From DATBSL01 sp964561785 (GTDB lineage Bacteria; Acidobacteriota; Vicinamibacteria; Fen-336), in contig CAZLRF010000023.1 in the NCBI GenBank assembly GCA_964561785.1, positions 1 through 64,000 on the forward strand: 64,000 nt of DNA. Direction: 5' to 3'. The notes beneath the pieces are model-generated. The model ran no database searches and was not told the origin of the DNA. It worked only from the letters and a program-made list of their open reading frames with translations. Made by a program: the position numbers and the translations under genes. Below are positions 33,439-41,881 of this stretch, one piece after another (position 1 is the first letter of the stretch; each line of letters opens with the position of its first letter).

Positions 33439-35069
33439 GGTCTTTCCCGGGCGACCCGAGCCGTCGCTCCCTCGCCGTCGCCGCGGCGGTGCTCGCCGGG
33501 CTCGGCGCCGTCTTCTTCGCCACCGTGCGGCCGACGAACTTCGGGGGGTCCGACGAGTGGCTCTGCCTGTCGCTCCTGTCCCGGGGCACGCTCGACTTCC
33601 CGTACGCGAATCGCCCCCTCAACCTCGTCTGGAACCTGCCGGCGTGGCTTCTCCTTCCCGACCGCCTGGTCGGCTTCCTCGCGTTCCACGCGGCGTGGAT
33701 CTCTCTCGCCGGCCTCGTCGTCTTCCTGATCGTCCGCCGCCTGCTGCCGGGCGCCGCTCCGCTCGCCCTCCTCGCCGGGGCGCTCACGGTCTTCTGGGCC
33801 CCGACCGACGGGACGCGCCTGTGCCCGGTGCACATGACGGTCTACAGCGGCTGCACGCTCGGCGCCCTGCTCGCGACGTGGCTGCTCCTCGAGGCGTGGC
33901 TCCGGAGGAGCCTCGCCGTCGCCGGGCTCGCCCTCGCTGCCGCGGCGGTGGCGGCCCTCAGCACGGAGGCGGCCCTCGCCCCGCTACCGCTCCTGCCGCT
34001 CGTCCTGCTCGCCGCGGGGGGCTGGCGCGAGCCCCGGCGGCTCGCGCTGTGGACGGCCGGCGCGGCGGCGGCCGTCCTCGCCCTCGGCCTGCGGGCCGTG
34101 CTGCCGATGTGGCTCGCGCCCGAGCGCGTCACGTACCAGGCGGCGTTCGCGGCCGGGGGACTCCGGCCGATGCGCCTCGCGGCGGGCAGCCTCGCGCAGC
34201 TGCGACGCCACGTCTCTCCCGTCGTCGAGCCGCTCCCCGGCGACATGGCGTGGCTGCCCGTCGGAATCGGCTTCGCGCTCGTCTTGGGCGGGATGATCCT
34301 CCTCTCGCGCCGCGGGTCGCGCGCCGACCTGCCGGTCCGCCGCCTCGTCGTCGCGGGCGTCATCGGCGTGCTTTGGGCGCTCGCCGCCTACCTCCCGCTC
34401 GCGGCCTCCACCCGGCAGGCCTCGCGCACGCAGTTCGTCTCGGCGCCCGGCGTCGCCGTGCTCCTCGCCGCGGGCGTCTTTCTCCTCGCGTCTTTCGCCC
34501 CGGGGCGGGCTCGGGCGCCGCTCGCCGCCCTCCTCGGCGCGGCGATCGTGGCCTCGGGGATCCAGCGCACGGCCGCCTTCCAGGAGCGCTGGGACTCGTG
34601 GAGCGCCTACGGCGACCAGCGTCAGACGCTCCTCGAGCTCGCGGCCATCGCCCCGGACCTGCGGCCCGGAACCCTGGTCGTCCTGCTGCAGGCCCGCGGC
34701 CGCTGGCCGCTCGACCTGACGTTCCGCCACGCCGTCCGCTACCTCTACGAGGACCGGGCGGCGGGCCACGTGCCGGCGGCCGACGCCTTCCTCTACGAGA
34801 CCCGCGTCGAGCAGGGGGGCATCCTCTCCTCGCCCGCTCCGGTCCTGCGCCGGCCGTGGGGGGAGCGGGAGAGGCTCTACCCGCACGACGCGGTCGTGGT
34901 CGTGCGCGAGGATCCGAGCGGACGCCTGCGTCTCGTCGAGATCTGGCCCGAGGAGCTGGGAGCGCTGCCGCCGGGGGCCTCCTACGCGCCGCGGGCGCGG
35001 ATCGTCGTGGGCCCGCGGCTGCCCCGGCTGCGCCTGCTCGCGGTTGCCCCGCCGGCCGGGGCGGGCTAG
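33435..35069 (+). CDS. Large membrane protein of unknown function
   Basis: 544 residues with about eleven hydrophobic segments in the first 400, then a soluble C-terminus (about 400-544) with PGTLVVLLQARGRWPLDLTF and VVVVREDPSGRLRLVEIWPEEL. The N-terminus is a short basic stretch and TVRPTNFGGSDEWLCLSLLSRG, an acidic loop after TM1 such as seen in GT-C glycosyltransferases, but the family is not clear. It begins with a GTG overlapping the redoxin gene's TGA and is followed by the FkbM methyltransferase, so a surface-glycan role is a reasonable guess. Confidence 0.65.
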   Translation: MRSFPGDPSRRSLAVAAAVLAGLGAVFFATVRPTNFGGSDEWLCLSLLSRGTLDFPYANRPLNLVWNLPAWLLLPDRLVGFLAFHAAWISLAGLVVFLIVRRLLPGAAPLALLAGALTVFWAPTDGTRLCPVHMTVYSGCTLGALLATWLLLEAWLRRSLAVAGLALAAAAVAALSTEAALAPLPLLPLVLLAAGGWREPRRLALWTAGAAAAVLALGLRAVLPMWLAPERVTYQAAFAAGGLRPMRLAAGSLAQLRRHVSPVVEPLPGDMAWLPVGIGFALVLGGMILLSRRGSRADLPVRRLVVAGVIGVLWALAAYLPLAASTRQASRTQFVSAPGVAVLLAAGVFLLASFAPGRARAPLAALLGAAIVASGIQRTAAFQERWDSWSAYGDQRQTLLELAAIAPDLRPGTLVVLLQARGRWPLDLTFRHAVRYLYEDRAAGHVPAADAFLYETRVEQGGILSSPAPVLRRPWGERERLYPHDAVVVVREDPSGRLRLVEIWPEELGALPPGASYAPRARIVVGPRLPRLRLLAVAPPAGAG

Positions 35070-35085
35070 AGTCGCTCCGCCCCGC

Positions 35086-35862
35086 ATGGACCACCGCTCC
35101 CAGGCCCTCCTCCTGGCCGCATACCGCCAGCTACTGCGCACGCGGCTCCTCGAGACCCGCGCCGGCTACGCGGTGTTCGAGCGGGTCTACGACCTGTACA
35201 AGGACCGGCTGGAGGCCTCCTTCCTCCGCCACGTCGAGCCCCGCGTGGGTTCCGGCTCGCGCGTGGTCGACGTGGGGGCCCACGTCGGCTTCTTCACGGA
35301 GCGCTTCGCGAGGTGGGTGGGACCGCGGGGGAGCGTCCTCGCCCTCGAGCCCGAGCCCGTCAACTTCGGACGGCTCCGGCGGCGGATGGCCCGCACCCGC
35401 CTCGCGCCCCGCGTCGTGGCGGTGAACGCGGCGGCGGTCGAGTCCCCGGGTGGGTTCTACCTCCGGGTCGACCCCACGCACCCGGGTGACCACCAGCTGG
35501 CCGCACGGGGCCTACCCGTCCGGGGCATCACCCTCGACGAGCTGGTCGACCCCGAGGACCCGAGGCCCCTCAGCCTCGTGAAGATCGACGTGCAGGGCGC
35601 GGAGGCCCGCGTGCTCGCGGGCGCCTCGGAGACGCTGCGCCGCCAGCATCCGACGCTGCTCGTCGAGGTCGACGACGAGAGGCTGAGGCGGCAGGGCTCG
35701 AGCGCGGCGGCGCTCCTCGACGCGCTCGCCGCCCTCGGCTACGCGCCGCAGCATCTCACTCGCTCAGGCGTGTCCCGCGTGCTGGCCGCGGCCGAGGCGG
35801 TGGACATCGCGGCCGGCGCCGGCCGCTACGCCGACTTCCTCTTCGCCGGCCGCGTCGGCTAG
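35086..35862 (+). CDS. FkbM-family methyltransferase
   Basis: 258 residues. SRVVDVGAHVGFFTERFARWVGPRGSVLALEPEPVNFGRL is the SAM-binding core (motif I VDVGAHVG near residue 64, acidic LEPE near 86), VVAVNAAAV and LSLVKIDVQGAEARVLAGA near 165 are the FkbM-specific blocks. These enzymes O-methylate sugars or polyketides. TAGAGT lies 14 bases before the ATG with no ribosome-binding site, suggesting a near-leaderless mRNA despite the close upstream gene. The stop TAG shares CTAG with the convergent Rieske gene. Confidence 0.88.
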   Translation: MDHRSQALLLAAYRQLLRTRLLETRAGYAVFERVYDLYKDRLEASFLRHVEPRVGSGSRVVDVGAHVGFFTERFARWVGPRGSVLALEPEPVNFGRLRRRMARTRLAPRVVAVNAAAVESPGGFYLRVDPTHPGDHQLAARGLPVRGITLDELVDPEDPRPLSLVKIDVQGAEARVLAGASETLRRQHPTLLVEVDDERLRRQGSSAAALLDALAALGYAPQHLTRSGVSRVLAAAEAVDIAAGAGRYADFLFAGRVG

Positions 35863-36353
35863 GCGGGGACGAACGCGGCCGCCCACTCCCGCGGGCTCTC
35901 GTCCGAACGGTAGAGGCGGCGGAGGTCGACCACCACCTCGCCGCCCTCGCGGCGGACGGCGAAGCGGTCCATGTTCCGCGTGGCGCGCCCCCGGATGAAC
36001 GTGCCGTCCGGCTGGTACTGCGACTCGTGCCGCGGGCACTGGAAGCGCACGTCGCGCGCCCGCCAGCGCAGGGCCGTGTTCTCGTGCGGGCAGGCGAGGT
36101 TGAAGGCGTAGACCTTCCCCCCGAAGCGGACGAGGATGACCTGCGCCTCGCGGTCGATGGTCACGCCGTCCGAGCCCGGGAGCGGGAGGCGGCACTCCTC
36201 GCCGCCCTTCGCCGTGCCGGTCGCCTCGACGACCGGGTAGGCCCCGGCGCTCCCCGGGGGCGGCGTCACGCCGGCCAGGGCCGCGAGCGTCGCCGCCGAG
36301 ATGCGCCCGACGGCGGCGCGGCGGCCGCCGCAGTCCCCGCAGCCGTCCTTCAC
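35859..36353 (-). CDS. Rieske [2Fe-2S] protein
   Basis: 164 residues. The Rieske cluster ligands are visible as CPHENTAL near residue 110 and CPRHESQY about 17 residues later (C-x-H ... C-x2-H). The N-terminus has CGDCGGRRAAVGRIS, a Cys-rich start that is not a typical signal peptide, and there is one hydrophobic stretch (AATLAALAG). It starts with a GTG overlapping the upstream gene's TGA as GTGA, so it is the third gene of a unit with two small membrane proteins. Confidence 0.82.
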   Translation of the reverse strand: MKDGCGDCGGRRAAVGRISAATLAALAGVTPPPGSAGAYPVVEATGTAKGGEECRLPLPGSDGVTIDREAQVILVRFGGKVYAFNLACPHENTALRWRARDVRFQCPRHESQYQPDGTFIRGRATRNMDRFAVRREGGEVVVDLRRLYRSDESPREWAAAFVPA

Positions 36354-36841
36354 GCCGCCACCGTCAGCCACACGCCGGCGAGCAGCACCGCGAGCCACAG
36401 CGCGAGGCTCGCGGCCGAGGCGGCGCGCAGCGCCGGCCAGCCCGCGGGCCGTCCCGCCCCGGCCGCCCTCTCCGCGGCGAGGAGCGCCACGCCGTTGAGG
36501 AGCAGCAGGGCGAAGAGGCCCATCTTCAGCCAGTAGGCGCGGGACGAGAGGAACGTGTCGACGTCCGAGGCCGCCATGAGGGCGCCGGTCGCCACCACGA
36601 GGGCGAGAGCCGGGACGACGACGCGGTGGGCGGAGGTGGTCTCCGCGAGGGCGGCGCGCCGCGCATCCTCGCTCCCCTTCCCGTCGCGAAGGGTCCGACG
36701 GTCTGCGGCGATCGCCGTGCCCCCGCCGACCACGATGCCGGCGAGGTGCAGGTAGCGCACCGCGACGGACACCGCCTGGTGGTCGCCGTAGAAGGCCGAC
36801 CACCACTCGATCGCGGGCGCGAGGAAGGCGGGGGCGCCCAT
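36350..36841 (-). CDS. Small four-helix membrane protein, CopD-like
   Basis: 163 residues with four membrane helices. His residues fall in VAVRYLHLAGIVVGGGTA near residue 32 and TTSAHRVVVPALALVVATGAL near 73, spaced as in cytochrome b561/CopD-type bundles; heme or copper binding is possible. The final helix is ASLALWLAVLLAGVWLTVA. Its start ATG lies 3 bases after the stop of the His-rich membrane gene, and its stop overlaps the Rieske gene. The family is not certain. Confidence 0.65.
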   Translation of the reverse strand: MGAPAFLAPAIEWWSAFYGDHQAVSVAVRYLHLAGIVVGGGTAIAADRRTLRDGKGSEDARRAALAETTSAHRVVVPALALVVATGALMAASDVDTFLSSRAYWLKMGLFALLLLNGVALLAAERAAGAGRPAGWPALRAASAASLALWLAVLLAGVWLTVAA

Positions 36842-36844
36842 CGC

Positions 36845-37450
36845 TCAATTGCCGAGCAGCATGATGAGGTAGCCCACGGTGGCCACGCCCATCGACGTGA
36901 GGGCGACCGCCCGGTGCGCGGAGCGGTCGCCCCCGCCCTCGGAGTCGGGCGCGAGGAGCCCGGTGGCCACGAAGCCGGCGCTCGAGGCCAGCATCAGGAT
37001 GCCGTGGACCCTCTTCCGGGGGCTCGCGTTCGGGTCCTTCCGCGCCTCCCACAGGTTCATGACACCGGTCACGGTGTTGACTGCAAAGAGGGTCGCCGTT
37101 CCGATGGCCACCGCGGTGTGGGCGTCCTTCGTCCCCTGGGAGTACTCCCCGCCGTAGAGCTTCTGGCCGAGCACGACCTGCGTCGCGAAGAGGGGGAGCG
37201 TCGCGTAGCTCGCGATCCGGTGGACCTTGAGGCGCTTGTAGTAGCCGTCGCTGTACTCGAAGGCGATCGGGCGCGGGGCGGGCGGCCCCTGGGGGGCGGG
37301 GGCGGGCGCGGCCTCGTCGAGCGCACCCGCCTCCACGTCGCCGCCGTCGAGGACGAAGGGCCCGGACACCTCGAGCGCCGCCGCGGCGGCGAGCGCCGGC
37401 GAGGCGATGGCCAGAAGGAGCAGGAGCAGGGAAGCACGCCTTGTCGTCAT
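36845..37450 (-). CDS. Membrane protein with four His-bearing helices, b561-like
   Basis: 201 residues: signal peptide (TRRASLLLLLLAIASPALAA), a Pro/Ala-rich periplasmic linker, then four hydrophobic helices each starting with a His: VHRIASYATLPLFATQV, DAHTAVAIGTATLFAVN, RVHGILMLASSAGFVATGL and SAHRAVALTSMGVATVGYL. Four regularly placed histidines would suit two b-type hemes. It heads a unit with the CopD-like and Rieske genes, and a second Rieske gene lies just upstream, so electron transfer across the membrane is a reasonable inference. GGAGG lies 6 bases before the ATG at 37450; a GTG one codon earlier is also possible. Confidence 0.65.
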   Translation of the reverse strand: MTTRRASLLLLLLAIASPALAAAAALEVSGPFVLDGGDVEAGALDEAAPAPAPQGPPAPRPIAFEYSDGYYKRLKVHRIASYATLPLFATQVVLGQKLYGGEYSQGTKDAHTAVAIGTATLFAVNTVTGVMNLWEARKDPNASPRKRVHGILMLASSAGFVATGLLAPDSEGGGDRSAHRAVALTSMGVATVGYLIMLLGN

Positions 37451-37531
37451 CACGACCTCCTCTCGTGCCGCCGGCCTGTGCCGGGGGCCCCGCCAGACGC
37501 ATCCTACGCCGGCGGGGCCCGCCGCCGAAGA

Positions 37532-38032
37532 TCAGGTGTTGATCGTGAGGATATCCCCGGCGAGCTGGGTGGCGAACTGGCGCAGGGGCCGGCTCGCCGG
37601 CCCGTTGAGAACGCCGCCCGTCTGGTCGAAGCGCGAGCCGTGACAAGGGCACACGAACGCCTGGCCGGACTGGCCGGTGATGGTGCAGCCCTCGTGGGTG
37701 CACACCGCGGTGAGCGCGGAGAACGTCGTGCCCGACGTCCGGGCCACGAGGAAGTCGCCAAGGGAGCTGCGGACGATCGCGGCGGACCCGGGGGCGGCCA
37801 GGACCGACCCCGTGCCCACGTTCACCGTGACCGCGCTGCCGGCCACCGTGCCGTTGACCGAGGGCAGGGCGGATGCGCCCGCTCCTCCCCCCCCTCCGGG
37901 CGAGGTGGGGCTCGTCCCGCCGCCCCCGCACCCCTGGAGGGTGCCTGCGAGCGTTCCCCCGACGGCGGCCGCCGCCGCCGCGGTGCACGCCCGGCTGCAG
38001 AACTCGCGTCGCGTCCGACTCTCGAGGCCCAT
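37532..38032 (-). CDS. Tat-exported Rieske [2Fe-2S] protein
   Basis: 166 residues. N-terminus RTRREFCSRACTAAAAAAVGG is a Tat-like signal (RREF); LAGTLQGCGGGG may be a lipobox, so it could be a lipoprotein. Gly/Ser-rich linker, then the Rieske domain with CTHEGCTI and CPCHGSRFD, the classical C-x-H ... C-x2-H ligands. It resembles the ubiquinol-cytochrome c Rieske subunit in size but lacks a cytochrome b neighbour of the standard type. A strong promoter lies 46 bases upstream. Confidence 0.85.
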   Translation of the reverse strand: MGLESRTRREFCSRACTAAAAAAVGGTLAGTLQGCGGGGTSPTSPGGGGGAGASALPSVNGTVAGSAVTVNVGTGSVLAAPGSAAIVRSSLGDFLVARTSGTTFSALTAVCTHEGCTITGQSGQAFVCPCHGSRFDQTGGVLNGPASRPLRQFATQLAGDILTINT

Positions 38033-38077
38033 CACCCCTCGCTTTCCCTCCCGACGGCCGGGAGCCTCACGGGCGAG

Positions 38078-38106
38078 AGTACAGCCGAGGATACTCGACT
38101 GGTCAA
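38078..38106 (-). promoter_or_regulatory. Promoter of the Tat-Rieske gene
   Basis: TTGACC (38106-38101) and TGTACT (38083-38078), spacing 17. A second GGTCAA half-site lies at 38116-38121, so two -35-like or operator copies are present. Confidence 0.5.
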
Positions 38107-38142
38107 GTAAAATGCGGTCAAGGGTCCGAGGGCCGAAAGGGC

Positions 38143-38172
38143 TTTACTCGGCGGCGCCTCCGTCCCTAGACT
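38143..38172 (+). promoter_or_regulatory. Promoter of the transporter-HEAT fusion gene
   Basis: TTTACT (38143-38148) and TAGACT (38167-38172), spacing 18, followed after 22 bases by the ATG at 38195. Divergent from the Rieske promoter, about 37 bases apart. Confidence 0.45.
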
Positions 38173-38194
38173 CGGGCGTCCTCGCGAAAGCGCC

Positions 38195-41100
38195 ATGGTC
38201 ACCAGTCGGCTCCGCCGGGCCCTCGCGCCGCTGGTCGAGCTCCGCCGGGGGGAGCTCGCCACGGTCGCGATGATGTTCGCGTACTCGTTCCTGGCCATGA
38301 CGGCGTACAACGTCGTCAAGCCGATCACGCGGTCGAAGTTCATCTCGAGCCTGGGCGCCGACAACCTCCCCTACGTCCAGCTCGCGGCCGGGGTCCTGAT
38401 CGGCGTCCTCATGCAGGGCTACAGCATGCTCGTGAGCCGCCTGCCCCGGCGCTTGGTGGCCCCCCTGACCCTCACCGGGATGTCCCTCCTGCTCGTCGCG
38501 TTCTGGTTCCTGTTCCGCCGCGGCGGCGACTGGGTGTCGGTCGGCTTCTACCTGCTCGGCCTCGTCCTGGGCATCCTGCTCATCAGCCAGTTCTGGACTC
38601 TCGCCAACGACATCTACGACGCGCGCCAGGCGAAGCGGGTCTTCGGCTTCATCGGCGGCGGCGCGAGCCTCGGGGGGATGACCGGCGCGGCGCTCACCGC
38701 GCTCGTCGTGAGCCGGGTCGGCACGGAGAACCTCCTGCTGGTGAGCGCGGGAATCCTCCTCGGGTGCGCCCTTCTCGTCGCGCTCGTCGTGCGCCGGGAA
38801 GCCGCGGCGGGGCGGGAGAGCGCCGCGACGGTCCAGGAGGAAGGCGTCTCCGGCGAGGAGGCGATCCGCCTCCTGCGCGAGTCCCGCCATCTCCAGATCA
38901 TCGCCCTGGTGATCGCCTTTGCCGCGGTGGGCGCCGGTCTCATCGAGCAGCAGCTCAACATGGCTGCCGAGGCCTTCAAGGGACGCTCCTCCACCGACAA
39001 CCTCACCGAGTTCCTGGCCCAGGTCACGCTGTACCTCTCGGCCATCGGCTTCTTCATCCAGGTCGCCCTGACGAGCCGCGTCCACCGGTACCTCGGGGTC
39101 GGCTTCGCCCTCCTCGTGCTCCCCGTGAGCCTCGGGGCGACGGCGGTCGTGATGCTGCTGAACGCCGCCCTGTGGGCCCCCGCCCTCGCCCGGATCCTCG
39201 ACACCTCGCTGCGCTACACGCTCGACAAGACGACCCGCGAGGTCCTCTTCCTCCCGCTCCCGACCGACCTCAAGTACCGGGCCAAGCCGTTCGTGGACGT
39301 CACGGTCGACCGCTTCGCGAAGGGGCTCGCCGCCCTGCTCGCGCTCGTGCTCATCAAGCCCTGGGGGCTCGCTCTCACCTGGCAGCAGGTGAGCTGGGCC
39401 AGCCTCGCGGTGATGGGCCTGTGGGTGGTGACGGCCGTCCGCGCGCGGCGCGAGTACCTCGCCACGTTCCGCCGCAGCATCGAGCGGCGCGAGGTGGCGG
39501 CCTCGGAGGCGCGGCCGGAGATGGCCGACCCCGCGACGGTCGAGGCGCTCATCGAGGAGCTCGCCCACCCGGACGAGGAGCGCGTGCTCTACGCGATCGA
39601 CCTGCTCGAAGCCCTGAACCGCCGGCGGCTCGTGACCCCGCTGCTCCTCCACCACGCCTCGGACAAGGTCCGGGCGAGGGCGCTCCACGCGCTCGTGGAA
39701 GCCCGCCCCGAGCTGCGGGAGCGGTGGACCTCCGCGGTCACGCGCCTCCTCGCCGACCCGAGCGCCGAGGTGCGGGCGGCCGCGGTGCACGCGCTCGCCG
39801 CGATCCGCGGGGAGGGGGCGGTCGAGGCCATGCGCCCCCACCTCGACGACCTCGACCCGCGCGTGGCCGCGACCGCGGCCGCCACGCTCGCCCGCAGTCC
39901 CCGCGCGCAGGACGTGGCGGCGGCGGAGGCGACGCTCGACCGCCTCGCGGCGGACGGCCGCGAGACGGGCGCCGAGGGGCGGAGGCAGGTCGCGATCGCC
40001 CTCGCCGACGTCGGCGAGGCCCGCCTCCGCGCGCGCCTCGTCCCCCTCGTGTTCGACCCCGACCCCGCGGTCGCGCGCGAGGCGATCCGCAGCGCGGGGC
40101 AGGGCGGCGGGCCGGAGGACCTCCTCGTGGCCCCGCTCGTCTCGCTCCTGCGCCACCGCGCGCTGCACGACGCGGCGCGCGACGTGCTCGTGGCCCGGGG
40201 GGACGCGGTCGTGCCCGCCCTCGGCCACTTCCTGGCCGACGAGGGCGAGGACCTCGAGGTCCGCCGCCGCATCCCCGCGCTGCTCGCCCGGATCGGCTCC
40301 CCGCGGGCCGTGGACCTCCTCGTGGCGGCGCTCGGGCAGGAGGACGAGGTCCTGCGCGACCGCGTCCTCGGCGCGCTCACCGCCCTGCGGCGCGCCGGGA
40401 ACGCCACGGCGTTCCCCCGCGAGCGCGTCGAGGAGAGGATCCTGGCCGAGGCGCGTCTCGCCCTGCGCTGCCTGAGCCTGCGCCACAACCTCGTGCGCGA
40501 GGACGGGGAGGGGACGCTCCTCGACCGGGCGCTCGAGGAGCGTCGCGCGCGCGCGACGGACCGGGTCTTCGGGCTGCTCGGCCTCGTCCGCCCGTGGCGC
40601 GACGTGGCGGTGGCGCGCCGCGGCCTGGAGGGCGATCCGCGCTCGCAGGCCCGGGCCGCCGAGTACCTCGACAACGTGCTCGGGGGGCCGGTGCGGCGCT
40701 TGGTCCTGCCCCTCGTGGAGGCGGCGCCCCTCGAGGAGAAGGCGGCGCGGGCGAACGCCCTGCTCCGCACCCGGGCGCGCGACGCCGAGGACACGGTCGC
40801 CCAGCTCGTGCACGACGAGGACGACGCGCTCGCCGCCGCCGCCATCCACCGCGTCGAGGAGAAGGCGATGTGGGGCCTCGCCGCCGACCTCGAGCACGTC
40901 CTCGAGCGGCGCGACGCGCGCGACGTCCTGGTGTTCGAGACGGCGTCGTGGGCGCTCGCCGCCAGCCGCATGCCCGCCGAGGCCCGGCGGGCCCGCTGGC
41001 GCGAGGCGCTGCCGGCGGCCGTCGTCGCGGACCGGCTGCGGCACGTCCCGGCCCTGCGCTTCGCGTCGGTGGGTCAGCTCCTGCGCCTGGCGGGCGCGGG

Positions 41101-41860
41101 GCGGACGGCGCGACCGGAGGGCGGGCGGATGATCTGCCGCGAGGGCGCGGCCGCCGCCGACCTCCGGCTGCTGCTCGACGGGGTCGTCGCGGTGCAGGAA
41201 GGAGGAGGGCCCGCCCGGGAGGCCCGGGCGCCCCTCGCCCTCGGCCTCGAGGCCGTCCTCGCCGGCGAGCGTCGCCGTGAGACCGCGTGGGCGGGCGAGG
41301 GCGCCGTCCTGCTGGACGTCCCGGCGCGCGACCTCCTCGGCCTCCTGGCCGAGGACCCGGCCTTCGTCCGCGCCCTGTTCCGGGCCGTCCTCGACGGCGC
41401 GGCTGTCGGCGCGCGCGTTCTTCCCGCCCGCCGGCCGCTCGCCGGGGACGGCGCCCCCGGGGCGCGGACGCTCGCTGCGGTCGGCGTCCTCGAGGCGAGC
41501 CCCCTGTTCGCGCGCGCCACACCCGAGCAGCTGCTCCGGCTCGCTCGCGTCGCCCGCGAGGTGGCTCTCGTCCCCGGCGGGCTGCTGTTCGACGAGTCCG
41601 ACCCCGGGGCGCTGCACGTCATCGCGGCCGGCGAGGCGGTGGCCGAAGCCGGCGGCGTGCCCGCCCGGCCCGCCGGCCCCGGGGACTCGCTCGGCGTCGG
41701 GCCGGCCCTCGGCGGCGTCCCGGGCGGCCGGGCCCGCGGCACGGTGTCCGGGTGGGCCCTGCGTCTCGAGGGCGACGCGCTGCTCGAGCTCCTCGCCGCC
41801 GACACCGCCCTCCTGCAGGGCGTGTACGGCGCCCTGCGGGCCGCGGCCCGGCTGACCTGA
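38195..41860 (+). CDS. MFS/NTT-like transporter fused to HEAT repeats and two cyclic-nucleotide-binding-like domains
   Basis: 1221 residues. Residues 1-420 are about 11 membrane helices; MTAYNVVKPITRSKFISSLG then ADNLPYVQLAAGVLIG recalls ATP/ADP translocase (NTT) and related MFS proteins. From about 440 to 900 there is a long HEAT-like array (VEALIEELAHPDEERVLYAIDLLEAL, LLADPSAEVRAAAVHALAAIRGEGA). The last 230 residues show two modules like cyclic-nucleotide-binding domains (EGGRMICREGAAAADLRLLLDGVV and VGVLEASPLFARATPEQLLRL), without the clear GE..R phosphate-binding motif. Such NTT-HEAT-cNMP proteins occur in several phyla; the substrate is unknown. The size and fusion are unusual. GCGCC precedes the ATG without a good ribosome-binding site. 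Confidence 0.8.
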   Translation: MVTSRLRRALAPLVELRRGELATVAMMFAYSFLAMTAYNVVKPITRSKFISSLGADNLPYVQLAAGVLIGVLMQGYSMLVSRLPRRLVAPLTLTGMSLLLVAFWFLFRRGGDWVSVGFYLLGLVLGILLISQFWTLANDIYDARQAKRVFGFIGGGASLGGMTGAALTALVVSRVGTENLLLVSAGILLGCALLVALVVRREAAAGRESAATVQEEGVSGEEAIRLLRESRHLQIIALVIAFAAVGAGLIEQQLNMAAEAFKGRSSTDNLTEFLAQVTLYLSAIGFFIQVALTSRVHRYLGVGFALLVLPVSLGATAVVMLLNAALWAPALARILDTSLRYTLDKTTREVLFLPLPTDLKYRAKPFVDVTVDRFAKGLAALLALVLIKPWGLALTWQQVSWASLAVMGLWVVTAVRARREYLATFRRSIERREVAASEARPEMADPATVEALIEELAHPDEERVLYAIDLLEALNRRRLVTPLLLHHASDKVRARALHALVEARPELRERWTSAVTRLLADPSAEVRAAAVHALAAIRGEGAVEAMRPHLDDLDPRVAATAAATLARSPRAQDVAAAEATLDRLAADGRETGAEGRRQVAIALADVGEARLRARLVPLVFDPDPAVAREAIRSAGQGGGPEDLLVAPLVSLLRHRALHDAARDVLVARGDAVVPALGHFLADEGEDLEVRRRIPALLARIGSPRAVDLLVAALGQEDEVLRDRVLGALTALRRAGNATAFPRERVEERILAEARLALRCLSLRHNLVREDGEGTLLDRALEERRARATDRVFGLLGLVRPWRDVAVARRGLEGDPRSQARAAEYLDNVLGGPVRRLVLPLVEAAPLEEKAARANALLRTRARDAEDTVAQLVHDEDDALAAAAIHRVEEKAMWGLAADLEHVLERRDARDVLVFETASWALAASRMPAEARRARWREALPAAVVADRLRHVPALRFASVGQLLRLAGAGRTARPEGGRMICREGAAAADLRLLLDGVVAVQEGGGPAREARAPLALGLEAVLAGERRRETAWAGEGAVLLDVPARDLLGLLAEDPAFVRALFRAVLDGAAVGARVLPARRPLAGDGAPGARTLAAVGVLEASPLFARATPEQLLRLARVAREVALVPGGLLFDESDPGALHVIAAGEAVAEAGGVPARPAGPGDSLGVGPALGGVPGGRARGTVSGWALRLEGDALLELLAADTALLQGVYGALRAAARLT

Positions 41861-41881
41861 GCCCGCGGCCAGGCGCGACGC

